A stretch of 33,496 nt of DNA from Pseudomonadota bacterium. Its GTDB lineage: Bacteria; Desulfobacterota; Desulfobacteria; Desulfobacterales; RPRI01. Below are positions 7,442-14,662 of the stretch, piece after piece. Position 1 is the first letter of the stretch. Every line of letters begins with the position of its first letter. The notes beneath the pieces were generated by a model. That model did not search any database and was not told the origin of the DNA. It was given only the letters and a program-made list of their open reading frames with translations. The stretch lies in assembly GCA_018901125.1 (NCBI GenBank), contig JAHIFE010000011.1, positions 1 through 33,496 on the forward strand, read 5' to 3'. The position numbers were made by a program, and so were the translations under genes.

Positions 7442-7877
7442 GAGCGTCGCTTTCGGGAGTCATTGTGGTTAAAAACCGACAGATCGCCTGTTTGGCTTCA
7501 TCCAGGGAAAGGTATTCGGTAACTCGTATATCCGGACATCCGCTGACCATGGCCGAAAGGCAGCGGCCGGGAGACGGTCGGTACAAGGCGAGGACGGGTT
7601 TCCCCAATGCGATAGCGGCTCCCAGTTCGTAGCCCACGCCCAGGGAGGGCTGGGTCACCTCCGCAATCACTGTATGGCTATTGTTCAGCCAGTTCATATC
7701 CCGGTGGTAGATGCTTTGATCATCCGGGCCATCATCGCCTTTTTCCGTCAGTGCAGGATCCCCCACATGTTCGGTGAGCACCGTACCCCAACCCGAAAGA
7801 TACGCGATGATTTCATAGTAAAGCGCGGCATCCACCCGTCCGCCCCTGATCGATCCGGCAAAATAAATGTTCATCAT
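7434..7877 (-). CDS. DNPH1/Rcl-like deoxynucleoside 5'-monophosphate N-hydrolase
   Basis: A 147-residue protein of the nucleoside 2-deoxyribosyltransferase superfamily that closely resembles animal DNPH1 (Rcl), which splits the N-glycosidic bond of deoxynucleoside 5'-monophosphates. Shared blocks are YFAGSIRGGR at 5-14, TVLTEHV at 32-38, the D60 segment before WL, EVTQPSLGVGYELG at 73-86 and LSAM at 107-110. D60, S78 and E84 align with the Rcl catalytic and phosphate-binding residues at a constant offset. It likely sanitises modified or surplus dNMPs. ATG codons at 7877 and 7874 are both usable; AAGGCGG lies just upstream. It shares the GC-rich composition of rlhA. Confidence 0.85.
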   Translation of the reverse strand: MMNIYFAGSIRGGRVDAALYYEIIAYLSGWGTVLTEHVGDPALTEKGDDGPDDQSIYHRDMNWLNNSHTVIAEVTQPSLGVGYELGAAIALGKPVLALYRPSPGRCLSAMVSGCPDIRVTEYLSLDEAKQAICRFLTTMTPESDAHE

Positions 7878-8090
7878 AACCGCCTTGTGGTGAAAAGAAT
7901 GAAATTTACGGCCACTATGTCAAGAACCGCTGTGCGTGTCAATGTTCGTGCCTCATATTATTTTATGACATAACAAACTCATTTCTTTACAAAATATAAA
8001 ATTTTATCTAAAATCACAATTGAGTTTACACAATTGCTTATTAATTATATTAAATATAAACAGAATACGCGAAAAAGGAACAAATTAATC

Positions 8091-8444
8091 ATGTCACAAA
8101 TTATTGCCTATTGCGGTCTTGTCTGCTCAAGCTGTCCAGTGTTTTTAGCTACGAAAAATGATGATGATGCCGCCAGGAAAGAGACGGCTAACTTTTTTTC
8201 AAAAAAGTTAGGATTGGATTTTAAGCCTGAAGATGTCAACTGCGACGGTTGTCTATGTGAAGGGGGAAGACTTATAGCACATTGCAGTATATGTGAAATC
8301 AGAAAGTGCTGCCGAGAAAAAGGCCATAAGAATTGTGCCGTCTGCAAAGAGCGGCCTTGTGGGCACTTGTCTAAATTTCATGAGCTTTCTTCGGATGCAA
8401 AGGCAAGCTTTGAAGCACTGCTGAAAGAGATCGGACAAAATTGA
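8091..8444 (+). CDS. DUF3795 cysteine-rich protein
   Basis: A 117-residue cytosolic protein whose pattern (IAYCGLVCSSCPVF at the N-terminus, CDGC, CSICEIRKCC, CAVCKERPC) is that of DUF3795. It has 14 or more cysteines in paired CxxC arrangements, suggesting zinc or iron-sulfur binding; the function of the family is unknown to me. I start it at the ATG at 8091, preceded by AAGGA, rather than at an upstream in-frame alternative start. Its stop overlaps the TTG start of the CDF-like gene, so both are co-translated. The neighbourhood (altered CDF transporter, YeeE/YedE pair) suggests thiol, sulfur or soft-metal chemistry. Confidence 0.8.
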   Translation: MSQIIAYCGLVCSSCPVFLATKNDDDAARKETANFFSKKLGLDFKPEDVNCDGCLCEGGRLIAHCSICEIRKCCREKGHKNCAVCKERPCGHLSKFHELSSDAKASFEALLKEIGQN

Positions 8445-9112
8445 AAAAATGCATACCATCGGCCGCTGAATCCGGCATTGCAAACAACAATAAATTATTG
8501 AATCGTGCATTATTGCTGGCTGTAATAACAGTTTACTATAACATTATAGAGGGGTTGGTGTCTGTGATATTCGGCATTACGGATGAAACAATATCTTTAT
8601 TCGGGTTCGGGCTCGATTCTTTTGTCGAGGTAGTATCAGGAATAGGCATACTACACATGATTATACAAATGAAAAATCATGGAGGTTCAAAAGATTCGTT
8701 TGAGAAAAATGCTTTAATAATCACCGGGGTTTCCTTTTATATATTGGCTTTTGGTCTGGTTATGACATCAATTTACAATATTTATATTGGAAACAGGCCA
8801 GTATCAACTTTATGGGGTATTATTATTTCGGTTATATCCATTATATCCATGTTGTTTTTAATGAGAGCAAAACTGGATGTCGGCAGAAAACTAGATTCAA
8901 ATGCCATTATTTCTGATGCCAATTGCACAAAGACATGTCTGTATCTTTCAATAATACTATTGATATCAAGCCTTTTGTTTGAGATATTTAAAATCGGTTA
9001 TTTCGATTCCATCGGAGCTATCGGATTGGCATATTATTCGTTTAAGGAAGGTAAAGAAGCAATCGGAAAGTCAAAAGGAAACGGTTGTTCTTGCAGCTCC
9101 TGTTGTGGTTAA
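8441..9112 (+). CDS. CDF-superfamily-like membrane transporter with altered metal site and Cys tail
   Basis: A 223-residue membrane protein with about six spans, shaped like the membrane domain of cation diffusion facilitators. At the usual HxxxD of span 2 it has D59...E63 (FGLDSFVEVVSG). At the HxxxD of span 5 it has C162...C166 (SDANCTKTC). It lacks the cytosolic C-terminal metal-binding domain and instead ends in a CSCSSCC cluster at 216-222. The site therefore looks suited to a soft ion rather than zinc; substrate unknown. Start is TTG at 8441, overlapping the DUF3795 stop. CDF membership is inferred from topology and the two aligned sites. Confidence 0.7.
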   Translation: MKKCIPSAAESGIANNNKLLNRALLLAVITVYYNIIEGLVSVIFGITDETISLFGFGLDSFVEVVSGIGILHMIIQMKNHGGSKDSFEKNALIITGVSFYILAFGLVMTSIYNIYIGNRPVSTLWGIIISVISIISMLFLMRAKLDVGRKLDSNAIISDANCTKTCLYLSIILLISSLLFEIFKIGYFDSIGAIGLAYYSFKEGKEAIGKSKGNGCSCSSCCG

Positions 9113-9216
9113 GGCAAATATTATTGATAAAAAATGGTAATATAAAACATCCGGTTGATTTTAGTTTTTTTATACCTTAAGTTCCTAACGCACTCAAAAA
9201 GTGAAAGGAGATTCCC

Positions 9217-9756
9217 ATGAAGCTTAAAACAGAAGATGGGGGATGGAGTCCATACCTGGCAGGAGCATTTTTGGGCTTATTGGCAATTGTCTCGGTTATT
9301 GCGACAACAAAGTTGATAGGAAAGACCAGCTATCTTGGAGCTTCGACTACATTTGTGAGGGCTGCCGGACTTGCCGAAAAGAAAATTGCATCAGATCATG
9401 TTGCTTTAAACGAGTATTTTACCGAAACAAAAGTAAAGGTTGACTGGCAATTTATGCTTGTGATTGGTATTTTTTTAGGTGCCTTCATCTCTTCTATTAT
9501 GGACAAAAGCTTTAAAATAGAGAGCGTTCCTCCAACATGGGAGGAGCGTTTCGGTCCATCAATAGGAAAGCGGGCTATCGGGGCTTTTGTGGGTGGGATT
9601 GTTGCCATGATTGGCGCGCGAATGGCAGATGGCTGTCCAAGCGGGCATGGCCTCAGCGGAATGATGCAGCTGTCTGTCAGTTCGTTGGTTGCTTTGGCGA
9701 TGTTTTTTGGCATAGGTGTTTTAGTAGCCAATATACTTTACAGAAGGAGGGCATAA
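9217..9756 (+). CDS. YeeE/YedE-family sulfur transporter, first half
   Basis: A 179-residue membrane protein with four to five spans and the family motif GARMADGCPSGHGLSG, whose cysteine is C140. In the full-length relative TsuA, which imports thiosulfate, conserved cysteines line the pathway; this protein corresponds to one half of such a transporter. AAAGGAG precedes the ATG. It overlaps the second half-gene by one base (TAATG), so the two are coupled and probably form one complex, like PmpA/PmpB. The ion could be thiosulfate or another sulfur or selenium species; sequence alone does not decide. Confidence 0.88.
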   Translation: MKLKTEDGGWSPYLAGAFLGLLAIVSVIATTKLIGKTSYLGASTTFVRAAGLAEKKIASDHVALNEYFTETKVKVDWQFMLVIGIFLGAFISSIMDKSFKIESVPPTWEERFGPSIGKRAIGAFVGGIVAMIGARMADGCPSGHGLSGMMQLSVSSLVALAMFFGIGVLVANILYRRRA

Positions 9757-10286
9757 TGAATACCGGTCAATGGTTGGGGCTTATAACGGGAGTGTTGTTC
9801 GGATTTTTGCTGCAAAAAGGCCGTGTTCTTCGTTTTGATAAACAAATTGGCGCTATGTTATTAAAGGATATGACAATATTAAAATTCATGCTGTCTGCTA
9901 TATTGGTAGGGATGGTAGGTATACTACTGCTCTCAAACGCGGGGATTATAACTTTAAGCCATAAGCCTATGAACGTTGGTGCAGTATTGCTGGGGGGAGC
10001 TTTATTCGGAGCCGGATGGGCTGTAATGGGTTTTTGTCCCGGAACATCAATCGGAGCCATTGGGGAAGGTCGCTGGCACGCCGTTTTCGCTGTAATAGGT
10101 ATGGTAGCCGGGGCTGCTATATATGCAGAACTTTATCCGTTATTTAAATCAACAGTACTTGCATGGAAAGATTTCGGCAAAATCGGTCTTCAGGAAACCA
10201 TTGGTATATCACAGTGGATAATTGTCCCCATATTTTGGCTGGTGGCAATAGCTTTATTTATTTTGTTTGAGAAGAAAAAAATATGA
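9756..10286 (+). CDS. YeeE/YedE-family sulfur transporter, second half
   Basis: A 176-residue membrane protein, five to six spans, containing GAGWAVMGFCPGTSIGA with C94, the second conserved cysteine motif of the YeeE/YedE family. I start it at the ATG at 9756, inside the stop of the preceding gene and nine bases after AAGGAGG; longer frames reaching upstream overlap the first half-gene and are not used. A small hairpin (TATGAAG, loop GAGTT, CTTCATA at 10282-10300) covers the stop codon but has no T-run. It is presumed to pair with the first half to make the transport pore. Confidence 0.87.
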   Translation: MNTGQWLGLITGVLFGFLLQKGRVLRFDKQIGAMLLKDMTILKFMLSAILVGMVGILLLSNAGIITLSHKPMNVGAVLLGGALFGAGWAVMGFCPGTSIGAIGEGRWHAVFAVIGMVAGAAIYAELYPLFKSTVLAWKDFGKIGLQETIGISQWIIVPIFWLVAIALFILFEKKKI

Positions 10287-10345
10287 AGGAGTTCTTCATA
10301 GTCTTCTAATGAAAAATATTGCAGGGGTATTATTGGAGATAGGCG

Positions 10346-10636
10346 ATGCAAAAGATTGATATTCTTGATATACTGAGAGATTATAAAAAGCATTTTGCAG
10401 AAAAATATGGGATTCTTTCCATCGGGATATTTGGTTCTGTTGCTCGTGATGAAATAATAGAGAGTAGTGATGTTGATATTTGTATTAAAACTACTACTCC
10501 CAATCCTTTTATTTTAGTGCACATTAAGGATGATATCGAAAAGCGTGTTCATAAAAAAGTGGATATCGTGCGCGTATGGGAAAAGATGAATCCATACCTG
10601 AAAGATAGAATTGAAAAAGAAGGTATTTATGTTTGA
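10346..10636 (+). CDS. MNT-domain minimal nucleotidyltransferase, MntA-like antitoxin
   Basis: A 96-residue protein with the minimal nucleotidyltransferase signature GSVARDE at residues 30-36 and DVD at 42-44. MntA proteins neutralise their HEPN partner HepT by adding AMP to it. GGAG lies nine bases before the ATG. A full HEPN gene would be expected directly downstream; instead only an 18-codon frame overlaps the 3' end and then the thiolase gene begins. This makes it an orphan antitoxin or the remainder of a broken pair. A role in another MNT process is possible. Confidence 0.85.
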   Translation: MQKIDILDILRDYKKHFAEKYGILSIGIFGSVARDEIIESSDVDICIKTTTPNPFILVHIKDDIEKRVHKKVDIVRVWEKMNPYLKDRIEKEGIYV

Positions 10637-10685
10637 TAGACAAACAGCACATATTATACTTAAAATTTGTAACCGTAAACTTTGA
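10629..10685 (+). pseudogene. Possible stub of a HEPN toxin partner
   Basis: An 18-codon frame, MFDRQTAHIILKICNRKL, begins eight bases before the end of the MNT gene, the position and overlap usual for a HepT start. It stops after 18 codons and no HEPN R-X4-6-H motif remains before the thiolase leader. Interpretation as a deletion remnant is inference; chance is possible. Confidence 0.35.
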
Positions 10686-10699
10686 ATAAGGGAGAAAAT

Positions 10700-11872
10700 A
10701 TGAAAGAAGCAGTTATTGTTAGTGCTGTCAGGACACCTCTTGGCAGTTACAATGGATCTTTAGGAAACATCGGGGCTACAAAGCTCGGAGCTATTGTAAT
10801 TGAAGAAGCCGTTAAGAGAGCTGGAATAGATAAAAAAGAAGTTAATGAAGTTATGATGGGATTAGTGCTGCCCTGCGGGTACGGGCAGAATCCGGCCAAG
10901 CAGGCCGCTGTATTGGCGAATATGCCCTGGGAAACAGAATGCATCACTATCAATAAAGTTTGCGGTTCGGCCTTAAAAACGGTAATGCTTGCAGCACAGG
11001 CTATTCAAACGGGAGATGCAGAAGTTATCGTTGCAGGAGGTATGGAAAATATGAGTATGGCTCCATACTATCTTGAAAAAGCCCGATTTGGATACCGTAT
11101 GGGTGAGGGAAAACTGAAAGATCACATGATAAACGACGGCCTTTGGGATATAGTAAATGATTTTCATATGGGAATGTCTAATGAACTATGCTCTGAAAAA
11201 TACAATATAAGCCGTGAAGACCAGGACTATTATGCAGACGAATCATACAGGCGGGCTTTGAATTCAATTTCTTCCGGGCGTTTTAAGGATGAAATTGTTC
11301 CTGTAGAAGTTCAAACAAGAAAAGGGGTAAAAATTTTCGATACGGATGAGTGCCCCCAGGAAACCAGTTATGAAATCCTTTCAAAAATGAAAGCCGCTTT
11401 TAAAAAAGACGGGCTTGGTACTGCCGGAAATGCTTCGATAATAAGCGACGGGGCCGCTGCTGTTGTGGTGATGTCAAGAGACAAGGCTGAAAAACTCGGG
11501 TGCAAGATTATGGCTACAATCGGAGCGCAGGCATCGTATGGAATAGACATGAAGTATGTTCTTGTTGCTCCCATATGGGCTATCCCCAAATGTCTTGCGA
11601 AAGAAGGAATCTCAAAGGAAGAAATAGACCTTTATGAAATAAACGAGGCCTTTAGCGGATCGACGGTAGCAGTTCTTCGCGAACTTAATCTTGATCCGTT
11701 AAAAGTAAATGTAAACGGTGGAGGTGTGGCTCTTGGACACCCGATAGGAGGCAGCGGTTGCCGGGTGCTTGTTACACTTTTACATGAAATGATTAAACAG
11801 GATAAGAAAACCGGACTTGCTTCTCTTTGCCTTGGCGGAGGAGAAGCCGTTGCCCTGGTTGTAAAAAGATAG
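10700..11872 (+). CDS. Acetyl-CoA acetyltransferase (thiolase)
   Basis: A 390-residue cytosolic thiolase that condenses two acetyl-CoA or cleaves acetoacetyl-CoA. The nucleophile C88 is in NKVCGSALK, the NEAF motif is present, H347 is in GGGVALGHPIGGSG and C377 in LCLGGGEA; all catalytic positions are intact. I use the ATG at 10700, eight bases after GGGAG; an upstream alternative start would overlap the MNT remnant. It heads a cluster with hbd, an XRE-cupin regulator and an acyl-CoA dehydrogenase, so it probably works in short-chain fatty acid (butyrate-like) beta-oxidation or synthesis. No crotonase is in the cluster. Confidence 0.94.
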   Translation: MKEAVIVSAVRTPLGSYNGSLGNIGATKLGAIVIEEAVKRAGIDKKEVNEVMMGLVLPCGYGQNPAKQAAVLANMPWETECITINKVCGSALKTVMLAAQAIQTGDAEVIVAGGMENMSMAPYYLEKARFGYRMGEGKLKDHMINDGLWDIVNDFHMGMSNELCSEKYNISREDQDYYADESYRRALNSISSGRFKDEIVPVEVQTRKGVKIFDTDECPQETSYEILSKMKAAFKKDGLGTAGNASIISDGAAAVVVMSRDKAEKLGCKIMATIGAQASYGIDMKYVLVAPIWAIPKCLAKEGISKEEIDLYEINEAFSGSTVAVLRELNLDPLKVNVNGGGVALGHPIGGSGCRVLVTLLHEMIKQDKKTGLASLCLGGGEAVALVVKR

Positions 11873-11891
11873 AATAATAAAGGAGAAAATA

Positions 11892-12743
11892 ATGGAAATT
11901 AAAAAATTTGGTGTTGTAGGAGCAGGTCAGATGGGAAACGGTATCGCTCAGGTTGCCGCCATGAGTGGTGTTGATGTTATAATAAATGATATAAAAAGCG
12001 AGTTTGTCGAGCGTGGTCTTGCTACTATCACAAAAAATCTATCCCGAAGTGTTGACAAGGGAAAGATGGCAGCCGAAGAAAAAGATGCCGTTTTAAAACG
12101 CATTAAAACAAGCACTGATCTTAAAGATATGGCCGAAGCTGATTTTGTAGTGGAAGCCGCCACTGAAAATGAGACCTTAAAATTTCAGATATTTAGAGAT
12201 CTTGATAAGCTATGTCCTGAAAATATAATTCTTTCCACAAATACTTCTTCTATCCCGATAGGGCGCATTGCAGCTCAGACAAAAAGGCCTGATAAAATAA
12301 TCGGGATGCATTTTATGAATCCTGTGCCTGTTATGAAACTTGTTGAGGTAATACGCGGAATCGCCACATCGGATGATACCTTTAAAACTACATGGGAACT
12401 TTCGATCAAATTCGGTAAAACTCCGGCTTCTTCTGAAGACTATCCCGGTTTTATTGCAAACAGGGTTCTTATGCCCATGATAAATGAAGCAATCTTTTGT
12501 CTTTATCAGGGAGTAGGAACAAAAGAAGATATAGACACGGTTATGAAACTTGGAATGAATCATCCTATGGGGCCTCTTGCTCTTGCCGATCTTATAGGAC
12601 TTGATACCTGTCTTGCAATAATGGAAACAATATATGACGGTTTCAAAGATTCAAAATACAGGCCCTGTCCACTGCTTCGAAAATATGTGGAAGCCGGATG
12701 GTTTGGGAAGAAAACCGGGCGTGGCTTTTACGAATATAAATAA
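11892..12743 (+). CDS. hbd: 3-Hydroxybutyryl-CoA dehydrogenase
   Basis: A 283-residue NAD(P)-dependent enzyme interconverting 3-hydroxybutyryl-CoA and acetoacetyl-CoA. The Rossmann GAGQMG is at residues 10-15, the substrate-binding STNTSS at 115-120 and the catalytic His at 140 in GMHFMNPVPVMKLVE. The C-terminal dimerisation domain is complete (NHPMGPLALADLIGLD). AAGGAG precedes the ATG by seven bases and the gap to the thiolase is 19 bases, so the two are in one operon. The length is standard for bacterial Hbd. Confidence 0.95.
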   Translation: MEIKKFGVVGAGQMGNGIAQVAAMSGVDVIINDIKSEFVERGLATITKNLSRSVDKGKMAAEEKDAVLKRIKTSTDLKDMAEADFVVEAATENETLKFQIFRDLDKLCPENIILSTNTSSIPIGRIAAQTKRPDKIIGMHFMNPVPVMKLVEVIRGIATSDDTFKTTWELSIKFGKTPASSEDYPGFIANRVLMPMINEAIFCLYQGVGTKEDIDTVMKLGMNHPMGPLALADLIGLDTCLAIMETIYDGFKDSKYRPCPLLRKYVEAGWFGKKTGRGFYEYK

Positions 12744-12753
12744 AGGGTATGCT

Positions 12754-13305
12754 ATGACAGCAAAAAAAGCCGATTCCATACTTGGTGTTGGAAAGAAAAT
12801 CCAGAAAATCAGAACGGAAAAAAAGGTGGTTCTTGACCGGATAGCCAATGAAACAGGGTTTTCAATAGATTATCTTAAAGAAATTGAGGCCGGCAAGGTA
12901 TTTCCTCCTGTCGGCGCACTTCTCCAGATTGCAAAAGCTCTTGAAATAGATTCGGGTTTTTTCTTAAGAGAGCAGGAATCGGCTTTTAAAATGCGCAGTA
13001 AAGATTATTCCAAGCGAACGGAAAATTATGCTTATACTAATCTTACGCCGGGCGCTGAAAACAAGCATTTAAAGGCTTTCAAGGTAACTATTGAGCCTTT
13101 GCAGGAGCATAAAGGTGTTGGGTATCATCATGAGGGTGAAGAATTTGTTTATGTGCTCAAAGGGAAAGTGGAGGTGATTGTAGGAGAACATACAAACAAA
13201 CTTTCGGAGGGTGATTCACTCCATTTTAATTCAGGGATAAGGCATATGCTCAGAAATATCGGCAAAAAAGTTGCCGAGCTTCTTGTGGTCATTTACGGGC
13301 CGTGA
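12754..13305 (+). CDS. XRE-family transcriptional regulator with C-terminal cupin domain
   Basis: A 183-residue regulator. Residues about 10-65 form a helix-turn-helix of the XRE type (VGKKIQKIRTEKK ... YLKEIEAGKVFPP). Residues about 110-180 form a small cupin barrel with HHEGEEFVYVLKGK and a later RH. The cupin half of such proteins usually senses a small ligand. The frame extends further upstream into hbd, but the ATG at 12754, ten bases past the hbd stop, is the natural start. Lying between hbd and the acyl-CoA dehydrogenase, it probably controls this acyl-CoA operon; the ligand is unknown. Confidence 0.9.
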   Translation: MTAKKADSILGVGKKIQKIRTEKKVVLDRIANETGFSIDYLKEIEAGKVFPPVGALLQIAKALEIDSGFFLREQESAFKMRSKDYSKRTENYAYTNLTPGAENKHLKAFKVTIEPLQEHKGVGYHHEGEEFVYVLKGKVEVIVGEHTNKLSEGDSLHFNSGIRHMLRNIGKKVAELLVVIYGP

Positions 13306-13332
13306 TTTTTTGATATTTAAAGAGAGTTAAAA

Positions 13333-14487
13333 ATGCCGTTTTTTCTTACAGATGAACAGCTGATGATCCGGGATATGGTAAGGGAGTTTTCGCGCAAATT
13401 TGTAGCTGTTACAGCTATGGAGCGTGATTTGAGCAAAGAGTTTCCTGCTGAAAACTGCGAAAAAATGGCAGAGCTCGGACTCATGGGTATGATGATTCCT
13501 CCTGAATACGGAGGTTCGGGTACCGATACCATAAGCTATGTCCTTGCCCTTTCCGAAATTGCATACTCGTGTGCTTCAACCGCTGTTGTGATGTCTGTTC
13601 ATAATTCAATCGTGTGTGAAAGCATATTACGCTATGGAACGGACGAGCAGAAGATAAAGTATTTAAGATCTCTTGCATCAGGAGATATGATAGGTGCTTT
13701 TGCAATGACGGAACCGCAGGCAGGTTCCGATCCTGTAAGCCAGAAGACTTCGGCGGTAAAAAAAGGCGATTATTATATATTAAACGGTACCAAACGGTTT
13801 ATAACAACCGGAAAAAATGCAGGACTTACAATAGTTACGGCAAGTACTGATTCTGCAAAAAAGCACAAGGGTATCAGCGCATTTATAGTAGTAAAAGATG
13901 CTCCCGGATTAATAGTGGGAAAAGTGGAAGATAAAATGGGACTTCGTGGTTCCGATACCTGTGATCTTATTTTTGATAATTGCCGGGTACATAAAAAGGA
14001 TCTTCTGGGCAGTGAGGGGGATGGCTTTAAAATAGCAATGTCGGCGCTTGACGGAGGCAGAATCGGAATTGCGGCGCAATCGGTCGGAGTCGCCCAGGCG
14101 GCGCTTGACGCAGCAGTTAAATATTCAACCCAGCGCGAACAGTTTGGTCAGACTATTTCCAAATTTCAGGGTCTTCGCTGGATGGTAGCTGAAATGGCAA
14201 CCGAAGTTGAAGCTGCACGCCAGTTGATGTATTCGGCGGCGGCCATGAAAGACAAAGGCGAAAACTATACTCTACAGGCTTCCATGGCAAAACTGTTTGC
14301 ATCCGAAATGGTAAACAGAGTTACCGCAAAAGCATTGCAAATGCATGGAGGCTATGGTTTTATAAAAGACTATCCTGTTGAAAGATTTTATAGGGATGCA
14401 AGAGTTTTTACGATTTATGAAGGAACATCAGAAATTCAGAAAGTAGTAATCTCAAATCATATTTTCAACGACAAGAGAAAAATGTAA
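13333..14487 (+). CDS. Short-chain acyl-CoA dehydrogenase
   Basis: A 384-residue FAD enzyme that oxidises short-chain acyl-CoA to the 2-enoyl-CoA, passing electrons to ETF. The signature AFAMTEPQAGSDP lies near residue 120, the substrate-loop and FAD-binding regions follow, and the catalytic glutamate is E363 in TIYEGTSEIQ. AGAGAG precedes the ATG. It closes the thiolase-hbd-regulator cluster, matching a butyryl-CoA dehydrogenase role, but the exact chain length or branching of the substrate cannot be told by eye. No ETF genes are adjacent. A MITE copy begins seven bases after the stop. Confidence 0.94.
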   Translation: MPFFLTDEQLMIRDMVREFSRKFVAVTAMERDLSKEFPAENCEKMAELGLMGMMIPPEYGGSGTDTISYVLALSEIAYSCASTAVVMSVHNSIVCESILRYGTDEQKIKYLRSLASGDMIGAFAMTEPQAGSDPVSQKTSAVKKGDYYILNGTKRFITTGKNAGLTIVTASTDSAKKHKGISAFIVVKDAPGLIVGKVEDKMGLRGSDTCDLIFDNCRVHKKDLLGSEGDGFKIAMSALDGGRIGIAAQSVGVAQAALDAAVKYSTQREQFGQTISKFQGLRWMVAEMATEVEAARQLMYSAAAMKDKGENYTLQASMAKLFASEMVNRVTAKALQMHGGYGFIKDYPVERFYRDARVFTIYEGTSEIQKVVISNHIFNDKRKM

Positions 14488-14493
14488 AATAAA

Positions 14494-14635
14494 GAGCCGC
14501 TTTCAAAACGTTTCAGTTTGGTCAAGGTCAAGGCGGGTGAAAATTTTAACCGCAGGAATACATGGGGTATTTCGAGGATTAAAATTTTCACCCAACGCAG
14601 AGATCGGCCAAAATGGGACGTTTTGAAACTGGCTC
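14494..14635 (+). mobile_element. 142-bp MITE-like palindromic element, copy 3
   Basis: Ends GAGCCGCTTTCAAAACGT and ACGTTTTGAAACTGGCTC, flanked by TAAA (14490-14493 and 14636-14639). The inner arms GGGTGAAAATTTTAA and TTAAAATTTTCACCC are perfect inverted copies. It sits between the acyl-CoA dehydrogenase stop and the nnrD start, and could fold in RNA as a long hairpin separating the two operons. Confidence 0.9.
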
Positions 14636-14662
14636 TAAAGCATGTTTTTTCCGGAGAGCCAA

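Noticed and set aside
6794-7522. 242-codon plus-strand frame opposite rlhA and the DNPH1-like gene
   Set aside because: Spans two real minus-strand genes in antisense and has no domain pattern.
9537-9755. N-terminal extension of the second YeeE/YedE gene
   Set aside because: The extra codons are an out-of-frame reading of the first half-gene; the ATG at 9756 with AAGGAGG is the start.
12634-12753. N-terminal extension of the XRE-cupin regulator
   Set aside because: It overlaps the hbd 3' end in another frame; the helix-turn-helix domain begins only after the ATG at 12754.
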